41,003 bases of DNA from Ignavibacteria bacterium (GTDB taxonomy: Bacteria > Bacteroidota > Ignavibacteria > Tepidaquicellales > OLB5), in assembly GCA_030835025.1 (NCBI GenBank), contig JAUQWS010000119.1, positions 1 to 41,003 on the forward strand, read 5' to 3'. A program made the translations under genes and the position numbers. The notes beneath the pieces were generated by a model, which worked only from the letters and a program-made list of their open reading frames with translations, made no database searches and was not told where the DNA came from. Positions 33,538-41,003 of the stretch are shown here, piece by piece. Each line of letters opens with the position of its first letter. The stretch's first letter is position 1.

Positions 33538-34311
33538 TTGAAATTTCTATACTTAATACTATTTGCATTTGTGCTCTTTGTGCAGCAGGGATACTCACAA
33601 AGGTCCAAGGTTGTTGCACAGGATATTAAGGTAAAGCAATATGTAACGGATAAAACAGGAACTCTTAACTCAACCCAGGTAAAATCACTGGAATCAAAAC
33701 TTGCAGGATTTGAGAAGGAAACATCGAACCAGGTTGTTGTTTGGATGGAACCTTCTATTGAGGGCGGTTCTCTTGAAAACAGATCATACGATATAGCCGA
33801 ACAGAACGGTATCGGGCAGAAGAGCAAGAATAACGGAGTTCTTCTGTACATTGCCAAAAGTGACAGGAAACTGAGGATCGAAGTTGGCTACGGACTCGAG
33901 GGTGCTTTGACAGATGCGCTTTGTGACCAGATAATCAGAAAAGAAATTACACCTCAATTTAAGAAGGGCAATTTCTACGAAGGAATAAATGCGGGAATTG
34001 ATGCAATAATCAAAGCCACAAAAGGTGAATATGCGGCTGAAGAGCAAAGTGAAAGCGATTCGGAGTTTTCGGTCTGCTGTATTCCGTTCCCTGCCTTGAT
34101 ATTTTTTGCAATATTTTTCTTCATTTTTGTAGTGCCAATATTTTCAAGAATATTCGGTAGGGGCAAAAAAAGCAGAAGCAGCAATTGGTGGTGGACAGGC
34201 GGAAGCGGCAGCGGCTGGTCATCAGGAAGCAGCGGCAGTTCATGGAGCGGCGGGGGATTCTCCGGAGGCGGGGGTTCTTTCGGCGGCGGCGGCTCAAGCG
34301 GCTCATGGTAG
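33538..34311 (+). CDS. TPM-domain protein with Gly/Ser-rich tail (YgcG-like)
   Basis: This is a TPM_phosphatase-domain protein. I prefer TTG 33538 (257 residues, MKFLYLILFAFVLFVQQGYSQ as a compact signal peptide) over TTG 33517 (264 residues), as 33517 overlaps a likely promoter element. The TPM domain runs from about residue 37 to 145: YVTDKTGTLNSTQVKSLESKL, QVVVWMEPSIEG, NNGVLLYIAKSDRKLRIEVGYGLEGALTDA, FKKGNFYEGINAGIDAI. Then come a membrane helix (CCIPFPALIFFAIFFFIFVVPIFS) and a Gly/Ser-rich tail with many GGGS blocks. Family members are envelope proteins of unclear role, usually near LemA; no LemA is here. A second TPM gene follows. Confidence 0.85.
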   Translation: MKFLYLILFAFVLFVQQGYSQRSKVVAQDIKVKQYVTDKTGTLNSTQVKSLESKLAGFEKETSNQVVVWMEPSIEGGSLENRSYDIAEQNGIGQKSKNNGVLLYIAKSDRKLRIEVGYGLEGALTDALCDQIIRKEITPQFKKGNFYEGINAGIDAIIKATKGEYAAEEQSESDSEFSVCCIPFPALIFFAIFFFIFVVPIFSRIFGRGKKSRSSNWWWTGGSGSGWSSGSSGSSWSGGGFSGGGGSFGGGGSSGSW

Positions 34312-34318
34312 ATTAAGA

Positions 34319-34365
34319 CAATGAAGAATGAGCAATGAGCAATGAACAATTAAGAATAAGCAATC
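34319..34365 (+). repeat. Degenerate short tandem repeats (AATGAGC-type)
   Basis: Units AATGAAG, AATGAGC, AATGAGC, AATGAAC and related AATTAAG, AATAAGC, AATCAAT follow each other between the two TPM genes. The 7-base period suggests slippage. It occupies the region where the ribosome binding site of the next gene would be. Confidence 0.6.
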
Positions 34366-34376
34366 AATAAGTTTTA

Positions 34377-34847
34377 ATGGGTAGCAAAAAAGACTGGATA
34401 CGGGAATACTTCTCAGAAGACGAGATGATCGAAATTCAGAATGCACTGAATGAAGTGGAGAGGAATACTTCAGGCGAGGTCATACTCAGCATCAGAAACA
34501 GGAAGAAGTTCCTGGAGAAGCTCTATTCTAATCATGAACTGGCGTACAAGGATTTTGATGTATTAGGCGCGGGAAACACAAAAGAAAGAACAGGTGTTTT
34601 AATATTCATAATTTTCGAAGAAAGATATTACGATATAATTGCAGATGAAGGTATTTACAAAAAAATTCCCGATGACTTCTGGAACGGGCTTGAAGAGAAT
34701 TTAAAACTTCAGTTCAAAAGCGGGAATTATTCCAAAGGAATACTTGAGCTGATAAATGGTATGGGCGAAATACTGAGAAAAGAATTCCCCGTAAGAGCCG
34801 GAGCGGTGAATGACGACGAAATTGACAGGGAGATAGTGATAAATTAG
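34377..34847 (+). CDS. Second TPM-domain protein, soluble
   Basis: This is a 156-residue protein with one TPM domain and no signal peptide or membrane helix: EDEMIEIQNALNEVERNTSGEVILSIRN, RTGVLIFIIFEERYYDIIADEGIYKKIPDDFWNGLEENLKLQFKSGNYSKGILELINGMGEIL. The last helix and the DDDEIDREI-type acidic end are typical of the shorter, cytoplasmic-facing TPM protein that often accompanies a YgcG-like partner. The pair is probably one unit. The stop TAG (34845-34847) overlaps the stop of the convergent der gene. Confidence 0.83.
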   Translation: MGSKKDWIREYFSEDEMIEIQNALNEVERNTSGEVILSIRNRKKFLEKLYSNHELAYKDFDVLGAGNTKERTGVLIFIIFEERYYDIIADEGIYKKIPDDFWNGLEENLKLQFKSGNYSKGILELINGMGEILRKEFPVRAGAVNDDEIDREIVIN

Positions 34848-36232
34848 TTCTTACTCTTAAAAACCAAAGTTAACGGTACACCGGTAAAGCCAAAAACAGC
34901 CCTTAATTTATTTTCAAGGTACCTTTTGTAATTCACTTCAATTTCTGACGGCAGGTTGCAGAAAAATCCGATCACAGGCGGAGAGTGTTTCAGCTGCGTT
35001 ATGTAATTTATCTTCACTTCTTTGTGTGATTTTGAGCGAGGCGGGAATTCCTTAATGTAGGGAATTATCTTGGCATTAAGCTCGCTGGTTTTTATTTCCA
35101 TTGACCTTTCATCGTATACTTTCAAAGCCTCATCAATTATCTTCGAGATACGCTGTTTTGTAACAGCAGATGTAAAAAGGAACGGAAGATAATCAAAGGT
35201 CTTCAAATGCTCTTTAATCTTGTCCTCGTAAATTTTTGCAGTCCTGTCATCTTTTTCTACGAGATCCCATTTATTTATGACTACCAAAATCCCTTTTTTA
35301 AGCTCCCCGGCTTTGATAATTATCTCAACATCTTCTTTACCGAGTTTAAATATAGCTTCTGAAGGATCCGCAAATTTTTCAAGCTTTGTTGTTATCGTGG
35401 TAGCATCTATAATGATAATGGCAACGTCGCATCTTTCAATACTGCGCTGTGTTCTGAGCGCCGAAAAAAACTCCAGGCTCTCAGCACGCTTTATCCTGCT
35501 CTTTTTTCTCAGTCCGGCAGTATCTATCAGGGTGATATCCTTGCCATAGTATTTGATGACTGAATCAACGGAATCCCTGGTTGTCCCGGGTATATCAGTT
35601 ACAATATTCCTGTTGGATTGCGTAAGTGAATTTGAAATGGATGATTTACCGGCATTAGGGCGCCCGATTATCGCAAACTTTATTGTATTGTCATCGGTGG
35701 GTTCGGCATCTGAGATCTTGATATCCTCAGTGATAAGATCCAGCAGGTCACCTGATTTTCTTCCGACCATTGCGGAGACTTCGATCGGCTCACCCAGCCC
35801 CAGCTTGTAGAAATCAGGCTTAAACGCTTCGTCGGAACTGCTATCCACTTTGTTGAGCACAAGCAGAACCTGTTTATGCTTGTTGGTTTCTTTATTGGCT
35901 TCTCTTCTTAGAAGCTTGGCAATTTCAAGATCAAGCGGTGCCAGCCCGCTTTTTGCATCAACAAGGAAAAGAATAATATCAGCCTCATCGATAGATATCT
36001 TAACCTGTTCTCTAATAGCGGCTTCGAACTTATCCTTGCTGTTGGGTACATAACCGCCGGTATCGATAAGGAAGAACTTCTTGCCGTTCCACTCAACTTC
36101 ACCGTAATTCCGGTCTCTTGTCACTCCCGGCAGGTCGTGAACAATGGCGACTTTCTTCCCGATAAGGCGGTTAAATAGTGATGATTTCCCGACATTGGGA
36201 CGGCCGATAATTGCTGCAATTTTTTGAGACAT
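34844..36232 (-). CDS. der: Ribosome-biogenesis GTPase Der (EngA)
   Basis: Der binds the 50S subunit and is essential in most bacteria. The two GTPase domains are clear: GRPNVGKS (residues 10-17), DTGG (57-60), NKVD (127-130), then GRPNAGKS (190-197), DTAG (237-240) and NKWD. A C-terminal KH-like domain ends LTLVFKSKN. The second G domain has an extra stretch of about 16 residues between IIIIDAT and VVINKWD (TKLEKFADPSEAIFKLGKED). Total length of 462 fits. It is the last gene of a minus-strand run from glyA and shares its stop region with a TPM gene coming the other way. Confidence 0.96.
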   Translation of the reverse strand: MSQKIAAIIGRPNVGKSSLFNRLIGKKVAIVHDLPGVTRDRNYGEVEWNGKKFFLIDTGGYVPNSKDKFEAAIREQVKISIDEADIILFLVDAKSGLAPLDLEIAKLLRREANKETNKHKQVLLVLNKVDSSSDEAFKPDFYKLGLGEPIEVSAMVGRKSGDLLDLITEDIKISDAEPTDDNTIKFAIIGRPNAGKSSISNSLTQSNRNIVTDIPGTTRDSVDSVIKYYGKDITLIDTAGLRKKSRIKRAESLEFFSALRTQRSIERCDVAIIIIDATTITTKLEKFADPSEAIFKLGKEDVEIIIKAGELKKGILVVINKWDLVEKDDRTAKIYEDKIKEHLKTFDYLPFLFTSAVTKQRISKIIDEALKVYDERSMEIKTSELNAKIIPYIKEFPPRSKSHKEVKINYITQLKHSPPVIGFFCNLPSEIEVNYKRYLENKLRAVFGFTGVPLTLVFKSKN

Positions 36233-36311
36233 AAGATCTTCTTATGGAATTCTTCGGGCGGATCGCCTGATTTGATGTTCAAAAAGCCTTTCCGGCTCCT
36301 GAACCATGCTG

Positions 36312-37289
36312 TTAGCTTACGCGTTCGCTGATAAAATCAACGAATTTGATCATAGTTTCTTTGGTGTCAGATGAGCTGAAGCCGTTAATTTTGGATTTTG
36401 CAGTTTGGCAGTATTCAGAGGTTCTTTCAACAGTATATTCTATTCCGTTATGAGCCTTGATAAAATCCAGAACAATTGCTCTGCTCTTTGAATACGAACC
36501 GTTTTTCACAAGGTGCATTATCTCTTTTGCCTCTTTCTTTGATGAATTATTAAGGGAGTGAATAAGTGGCAGCGTAAATTTCTTTTCTTTGAGGTCCGTA
36601 CCCGAAGATTTTCCCATAATCTTCTTTTTGCCAATATAGTCAAGCAGGTCATCGCGCAGCTGAAACGCAACGCCTATGTTTTCACCGAAATCGCTCAGGA
36701 GCTGGATTTCATTTTTATCTTTTGATGTACTTGCAGCGCCGAGCTCACAGCATGCAGTTATAAGTGATGCTGTTTTATCAGAGATTATCCTGAAATAAGT
36801 ATCTTCAGTAACTTCAAACTTCCTGTTTTTTTGTATCTGCAGAAGCTCACCCTCGCTCATTCTTTTAACTGCCCGTGAGGTTATTTTCAGGAATCCGCAC
36901 TCATCATTTTCCAACGCCAGCAGGAGGCCCCTGGAAAGCATAAAATCACCCATTAACACAGCGATCTTGTTCTTCCACACTGCATTTATCGAAGCCAATC
37001 CCCTGCGGGTCTTTGCATCATCAACAACGTCGTCGTGGATCAATGTGGCAGTATGGAGCATTTCTACCAGCGTTGCTGCCGTGTAAGTTCGCGGGTTTAT
37101 TTCACCGCATAATTTTGCAGAAAGCAATACCAGTATGGGGCGTATCTTTTTCCCTTTTTGGCGAAGAATATACTTGCTTACCAGGTCAACAAGCGCTACT
37201 TTAGAGCGTATTGCTTCGCGGAAATGAACCTTGAACTGATTCAATTCATTTTCAATCGGTGCAGATATTTTTTTCAGATCAAGATCCAT
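36312..37289 (-). CDS. Polyprenyl diphosphate synthase (trans, long chain)
   Basis: The enzyme condenses IPP units on an allylic diphosphate to give a C30-C45 chain, for quinone tails or similar lipids. The 325-residue protein has the first Asp-rich motif HDDVVDDAKTRRG (86-90 for DDVVD) and the second QLRDDLLDYIGKKKIMGKSSGTDLKEKKFTLP (213-217 for DDLLD), plus KGKKIRPILVLLSAKL near residue 46. Length and the small residues before the first motif (HTATLI) suggest a medium-to-long chain product such as octaprenyl; IspB-like or HepT-like is possible. It lies 8 bases downstream of tatC. Confidence 0.92.
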   Translation of the reverse strand: MDLDLKKISAPIENELNQFKVHFREAIRSKVALVDLVSKYILRQKGKKIRPILVLLSAKLCGEINPRTYTAATLVEMLHTATLIHDDVVDDAKTRRGLASINAVWKNKIAVLMGDFMLSRGLLLALENDECGFLKITSRAVKRMSEGELLQIQKNRKFEVTEDTYFRIISDKTASLITACCELGAASTSKDKNEIQLLSDFGENIGVAFQLRDDLLDYIGKKKIMGKSSGTDLKEKKFTLPLIHSLNNSSKKEAKEIMHLVKNGSYSKSRAIVLDFIKAHNGIEYTVERTSEYCQTAKSKINGFSSSDTKETMIKFVDFISERVS

Positions 37290-37297
37290 AAATCAAT

Positions 37298-38047
37298 TTA
37301 TTTTGGCTGTGAAAACTTTGAAATTATTATACTGATCTCATACAGTAACACAAGCGGTATTCCCAAAAGCAGCTGGCTTGTGATATCAGGGCTTGGTGTC
37401 AGTACACCTGCCAGTATGAGTATGATAACAATTGCATGTTTGCGATAGCGGCGCATGAATTTCGGCGTCAGGATCCCAAGCTTGGAAAGAAAAAATGAAA
37501 CCATAGGAAGCTCGAACACCACTCCGGCAGCAAGCATCACTGATATCACAAAACCGAAGTACTCATCTACAGCTATATTGTTTGTTATCGCCTGAGTGCC
37601 GAATGCCGCAAAGAATCTAAGAGCTGTAGGAAGCATCACAAAATATGCAAAACTTATGCCCCCCAGAAAACACAGGCTTGAAAACACAACTATTGAAGAA
37701 ATATATCTTCTCTCAGATGGCAGCAGTCCCGGCTCAATAAACCGCCACAGCTGGTAAAAAATATTCGGTATGCTGAATATTATTCCGCAGACCAGAATAA
37801 CTTCCATATAGAGAACAAGCTGACCGTACGGCTTAAGATTGATCAACTCAAGCGGGGGAGTAGTGTTTTTTGCCGGTGAAAGCAGAAAATCGTTCATGAT
37901 GTAGTCAATGAAAATACCGGCAACAATTCCGCCGATAACTACACCGATAAGTGCTTTGATAACCCGCCACCTAAGGTCTTCGAGATGTTCCAAAAAACCC
38001 ATCTCATCTGAGCCGTGCTCTTCAGCTGTTGAATGCTCTTCAGCCAT
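37298..38047 (-). CDS. tatC: Sec-independent protein translocase subunit TatC
   Basis: TatC is the signal-peptide receptor of the twin-arginine pathway that exports folded proteins. The 249-residue protein has six membrane segments. The N-terminal signature MGFLEHLEDLRWRVIKALIG is clear, followed by FSIPNIFYQLWRFIEPGLLPSERRY and the FVISVMLAAGVVFELPMVSFFLSKLGIL region. ILILAGVLTPSPDITSQLLLGIPLVLLYEISII is the last pair of helices. A 15-residue acidic, His-rich extension (AEEHSTAEEHGSDE) precedes the family start. No tatA is in the window; an acidic 105-residue gene sits just upstream. Confidence 0.95.
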   Translation of the reverse strand: MAEEHSTAEEHGSDEMGFLEHLEDLRWRVIKALIGVVIGGIVAGIFIDYIMNDFLLSPAKNTTPPLELINLKPYGQLVLYMEVILVCGIIFSIPNIFYQLWRFIEPGLLPSERRYISSIVVFSSLCFLGGISFAYFVMLPTALRFFAAFGTQAITNNIAVDEYFGFVISVMLAAGVVFELPMVSFFLSKLGILTPKFMRRYRKHAIVIILILAGVLTPSPDITSQLLLGIPLVLLYEISIIISKFSQPK

Positions 38048-38053
38048 ATGAAA

Positions 38054-38371
38054 TTACTGCCCGTCTGCCAGTAATTCCCTGGCAAACCTCTCTTTTTCTA
38101 TCTTTTCCTTATGCTGCAGATATCTCAATTCAAATGTATCAATAAACAACTGGCTTGAGGAGTTTAATAACTGAGGATTCTCCGGTTCCTCCTCAGCATT
38201 CTCTGACGGAATTTCTTCCTTACTTTCCGAACTGAGATCTTTAGCCGGGTCTTGAGTGTTTTTATCTGCCGATATCCCCTCACTCTCCTCGTAAATTTCA
38301 CCCATGAGCGAATCCGGTTCCGGAAACTTCAATGATTTGATATCATTTATTTCTATGAATGAGAGGATCAT
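38054..38371 (-). CDS. Acidic protein of unknown function between glyA and tatC
   Basis: This is a 105-residue protein: a hydrophobic start (MILSFIEINDIKSLKFPEPDSLMGEIYEE), a low-complexity acidic middle (residues about 30-70, rich in Glu, Ser, Asp, Asn) that looks disordered, then a helical end (LFIDTFELRYLQHKEKIEKERFARELLADGQ). It is not TatA or TatB: there is no membrane helix. It sits in a tightly spaced run, 3 bases after glyA and 6 bases before tatC, so it is very probably translated. No family recognised. Confidence 0.65.
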   Translation of the reverse strand: MILSFIEINDIKSLKFPEPDSLMGEIYEESEGISADKNTQDPAKDLSSESKEEIPSENAEEEPENPQLLNSSSQLFIDTFELRYLQHKEKIEKERFARELLADGQ

Positions 38372-38374
38372 TTA

Positions 38375-39676
38375 CTACCAGGTAAACAATTCCGGATATA
38401 ACGGATATTCAGAGGTAAGGTCATCAATTTTCTGTTTAATATCCTTTTTTGTATCTTCATTTGCAGGGCTTGTAATTATCTCATTTATCATATCAGCAAT
38501 CTTGTGCATATCTGCTTCTTTCATGCCGCGTGTAGTTAAAGCCGGCGTTCCCAGCCTGATGCCGCTTGTTATCAGCGGACTCTTATCATCGTACGGCACT
38601 GCATTTTTGTTGCATGTAATTCCCAGTTCATCAAGCATTTCCTGTGCCTGTTTGCCGGTTATATTTTTGTTCCTGAGATCGATAAGCATTAAGTGATTAT
38701 CCGTACCTCCTGATATGATCTTGAAACCGTGTGAAGTGAGCCTATCAGCCATAGCCTTTGCATTGTTGATAACCTGCTGTGCATACTTTTTGAAATCGCC
38801 TTCAAGAGCTTCTTTGAATGCAACAGCTTTTGCGGCAATAACATGCATCAGAGGTCCGCCCTGGATGCCGGGTATGACCATTGAATCGATGAGCTCGCTC
38901 ATCATCTTGGTTCTGCCTGATTTTGGTGCCTTAAGTCCGAACGGATTTTCGAAATCAGCACCCATAAGTATCATTCCGCCTCTTGGACCCCTCAGGGTTT
39001 TGTGTGTAGTTGTTGTAACAACATGGCAGTGCGGTATGGGATCTGATAAGAATCCCTTGGCAATTAGTCCTGCAGGGTGAGCAATATCAGCAAGGAGGAA
39101 TGCATTTATTTTATCGGCAATCTCTCTGAACTTCTTATAATCAATGTTTCTTGAGTATGCGCTGGCTCCAACTGTGATCATCTTCGGCTTTTCTTTTACA
39201 GCCACACTTTCTATCATATCATAATCAAGCATTTCAGTATCCGGGTTGATGCCGTATTGCGTGAAATTGTAAAGCTTCCCCGAGAAATTTACAGGTGAAC
39301 CGTGGGTCAGGTGGCCTCCGTGTGAAAGATCCATACCCATAACTTTATCTCCCGGCTTAACCAGAACAAAATATACTGCCATATTTGCCTGTGAACCTGA
39401 ATGAGGCTGAACGTTGGCATACTCCGCACCGAACAATTCTTTTGCACGGTCACGGGCTACATTCTCCGCAATATCCACATACTCACAGCCGCCGTAGTAT
39501 CTTTTTCCGGGATAACCTTCGGCGTATTTATTTGTCATAACAGAGCCCATTGCCTCCATTACTTGTATACTGGTAAAATTCTCTGAAGCTATCAGCTCCA
39601 GCTTGTTATTTTGTCTTTCTAATTCGTGCCTTATGGCAATATAGATTTGAGGATCGTAATCCTGTAAATTGGACAT
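38375..39676 (-). CDS. glyA: Serine hydroxymethyltransferase
   Basis: GlyA interconverts serine and glycine with tetrahydrofolate, the main source of one-carbon units, using PLP. The 433-residue length is normal. Signatures are [56 protein letters not shown] and [16 protein letters not shown] with the PLP lysine at 226, followed by [17 protein letters not shown]. The start ATG 39676 has GAAGGAG about 20 bases upstream, rather distant. It heads the minus-strand run glyA - unknown - tatC - prenyl synthase - der. Confidence 0.97.
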   Translation of the reverse strand: MSNLQDYDPQIYIAIRHELERQNNKLELIASENFTSIQVMEAMGSVMTNKYAEGYPGKRYYGGCEYVDIAENVARDRAKELFGAEYANVQPHSGSQANMAVYFVLVKPGDKVMGMDLSHGGHLTHGSPVNFSGKLYNFTQYGINPDTEMLDYDMIESVAVKEKPKMITVGASAYSRNIDYKKFREIADKINAFLLADIAHPAGLIAKGFLSDPIPHCHVVTTTTHKTLRGPRGGMILMGADFENPFGLKAPKSGRTKMMSELIDSMVIPGIQGGPLMHVIAAKAVAFKEALEGDFKKYAQQVINNAKAMADRLTSHGFKIISGGTDNHLMLIDLRNKNITGKQAQEMLDELGITCNKNAVPYDDKSPLITSGIRLGTPALTTRGMKEADMHKIADMINEIITSPANEDTKKDIKQKIDDLTSEYPLYPELFTW

Positions 39677-39736
39677 ATTAGTATTGCTTTTTGATTGAAG
39701 GAGTAGTTATTAGTTAATGATCCTTGTTTTTAATTT

Positions 39737-41003
39737 TCAAAAATCTTCTGCAGGTCTAAGGAACCAAAGTTCACCCAATTTAACAGATGCACCAAACCTG
39801 AGTACTTCGTCTTTTATCAGGCCGTCTGAAGTTTTACCCCTGATATTATACTTAAAAAACAGGTCAAGGGAGTTGAACCTTGAAATGGGAAGCGAAAGAC
39901 CTGCACTCAGCCCCAGAACATTAATATCCTGGCCGTTTATCTTCAGGTAATCGGAAGTATAGCTTGCACCCAGCCTGTAAGAAACCCTGCTGTAAATTGG
40001 GTCCTCGGGTTTTTTCGAAGGAGTGTATTCCAATCCGAATCCAAGTTTCATACTGTTTTTTATCTCTGCCGGGTGGGTTCCGTAGTATTTGTAATTATCC
40101 CATTGCTGCATGTAAAAATCAGCAGCCACCACAAGTTTATCATTGAATTCATTGGAAATTCCAACTCCGAAAGCAAGCGGCATATCCAGTTTGCCTTTGG
40201 AGATATTAACAGTATCTGTATTGTTTATTGATCTGTTAAACCTGCCTGTCAGTTCCGAATCAAATTTTGCGGGAGTTGAGATAAATGCTCCAAGGGTAAG
40301 GTTATCAAGCTTCTTATTTCTGAATAATTTACCGAACCCGTGAAACACCAGCCCTGTATTAAAATAGAATCCGGATATTGTATTTGACGAAGAGTTCTTC
40401 GTATCGAATAGGAGTCCGTTGGCAAAATCAATATTCAGGTTCTTGTTGATGTTTCCGAAGGCATAGTTAAACTGCGCGCCAAAACTGAAATGTCTGAATA
40501 TCAAATAAGAAAACCCGAGACTCAGCCTGTATAGCCCGCCGTTACCGCTATAAGACTGTGTGTATTTTTCGCCGGTTGAAGTTTCATCCTCAAACTTCGT
40601 ATCGTAATTCACGATACTGAAATTGTTGATGCCAAGGTCAAATATCCAGCCATTTCCCTTATTCAGGGGAACAGAGAGATTGAAACCCTCAAAATTACCA
40701 TACGTTCTCTTGGCAGTATTTGTACCGTCAGTAGATTTAATATTTTCAAGATTGAACTTTGTTGTGAAAATTGTGCTCTGTATCCTTGACCAGGCTGCAG
40801 GGTTGAGGGAATTTGTATAGTCTCCGTAAAGTCCTATACCCATAATACCCATTCCGTCAGTCCTGTTAGATGATGAATAGCTAAGCTCTCCAAGGCCGAA
40901 AATAGAGTATATTGAACCCCCGTTCTTATCAAACTGCGAAAAGACACTGGTAGGTGAAAGTACAATTACTAAAGTTAATATTCCTGCGGCTAGTTTTATT
41001 TTC
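39737..41003 (-). CDS. Outer-membrane beta-barrel protein, truncated by two bases at the right edge
   Basis: The frame is open to the window end; the last base is the G of a presumed ATG, so the start lies just outside. The N-terminus then reads KIKLAAGILTLVIVLSPTSVFSQ, a signal peptide with the S-Q end; an internal ATG at 40852 would remove it. The mature part begins FDKNGGSIYSIFGLGELSYSSSNRTDGMGIMGIGLYGDYTNSLNPAAW, where R-x-x-x-M-G-...-N-P-A is typical of FadL/PorV-like barrels of Bacteroidota. About a dozen amphipathic strands follow, ending FGASVKLGELWFLRPAEDF. About 422 residues in all. The transported substrate is unknown; the terminal Phe agrees with outer-membrane insertion. Confidence 0.8.
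   Translation of the reverse strand, partial: KIKLAAGILTLVIVLSPTSVFSQFDKNGGSIYSIFGLGELSYSSSNRTDGMGIMGIGLYGDYTNSLNPAAWSRIQSTIFTTKFNLENIKSTDGTNTAKRTYGNFEGFNLSVPLNKGNGWIFDLGINNFSIVNYDTKFEDETSTGEKYTQSYSGNGGLYRLSLGFSYLIFRHFSFGAQFNYAFGNINKNLNIDFANGLLFDTKNSSSNTISGFYFNTGLVFHGFGKLFRNKKLDNLTLGAFISTPAKFDSELTGRFNRSINNTDTVNISKGKLDMPLAFGVGISNEFNDKLVVAADFYMQQWDNYKYYGTHPAEIKNSMKLGFGLEYTPSKKPEDPIYSRVSYRLGASYTSDYLKINGQDINVLGLSAGLSLPISRFNSLDLFFKYNIRGKTSDGLIKDEVLRFGASVKLGELWFLRPAEDF

Noticed and set aside
34319..34365. Possible CRISPR-like array
   Set aside because: The repeat unit is 7 bases without spacers; it is slippage-type.
36264..36276. GGCG/CGCC palindrome between the prenyl synthase gene and der
   Set aside because: Only a 4-bp stem and no U-run; not distinguishable from chance.

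Overview
The window looks like a chromosomal segment from a member of the Ignavibacteria or a close relative in the Bacteroidota/Chlorobiota group. Three secreted proteins end in a type IX secretion (T9SS) sorting domain opening with NYPNPFNP. Many proteins start with Bacteroidota-style signal peptides ending in S-Q. Most genes lack a strong Shine-Dalgarno, and at least one upstream region carries the TTTG/TAnnTTTG promoter typical of this group. The CarB sequence is of the Bacteroidota/eukaryote-like type. I see no tRNA, rRNA, CRISPR array, integrase or transposase. This is mostly housekeeping genome with envelope genes and small palindromic repeats between genes.

Layout. 1-2449 (minus strand): a truncated DUF4097-like repeat protein, a small DUF6620-like protein, a lipoprotein and a conserved small protein behind a convincing promoter. 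3057-4502: a long helical protein of unknown function whose paralogue lies at 29892-31328. 4516-7188: PdxH, a GNAT acetyltransferase and a Thermus-type NADP isocitrate dehydrogenase. 7498-10737: a T9SS-exported protein and a lipoprotein alpha/beta hydrolase. 10751-14798: a membrane-anchored unknown, DinB, a beta-barrel, an exported unknown and an MFS transporter. 14799-15560: a 760-base non-coding stretch with four or more hairpin repeats. 15561-19547: a T9SS subtilisin, a small exported protein and a GT4 glycosyltransferase bracketed by inverted palindromic repeats. 19756-21459: a PH-domain membrane protein plus ccmC, ccmD (40 codons) and a CXXXY-type ccmE. 21535-25403 (minus): pyrG, HIT hydrolase, kdsB, gatC and plsC. 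25570-29887: carAB, both apparently starting with TTG. 31652-34847: an FN3 fragment fused in frame to a BNR-repeat T9SS protein, a small membrane protein and two TPM-domain proteins. 34844-39676 (minus): glyA, an acidic 105-residue protein, tatC, a polyprenyl diphosphate synthase and der. 39737-41003: an outer-membrane beta-barrel whose ATG falls two bases beyond the right edge.

How it fits together. pyrG and carAB serve pyrimidine synthesis. kdsB makes CMP-Kdo for LPS and also depends on CTP, which PyrG supplies. plsC and the prenyl synthase serve membrane lipids and quinones or carrier lipids. ccmCDE handles haem delivery for c-type cytochromes. tatC and the T9SS substrates point to active export across both membranes.

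I did not find a convincing new defence or mobile system. The most interesting signals are small: several families of palindromic repeats (one pair with compensatory stem changes beside gatC, another bracketing a glycosyltransferase and supplying its stop codon), a 33-base in-frame duplication with a palindrome inside a T9SS sorting domain, the CXXXY-type CcmE, and the duplicated unknown helical family with a similar patch upstream of both copies.
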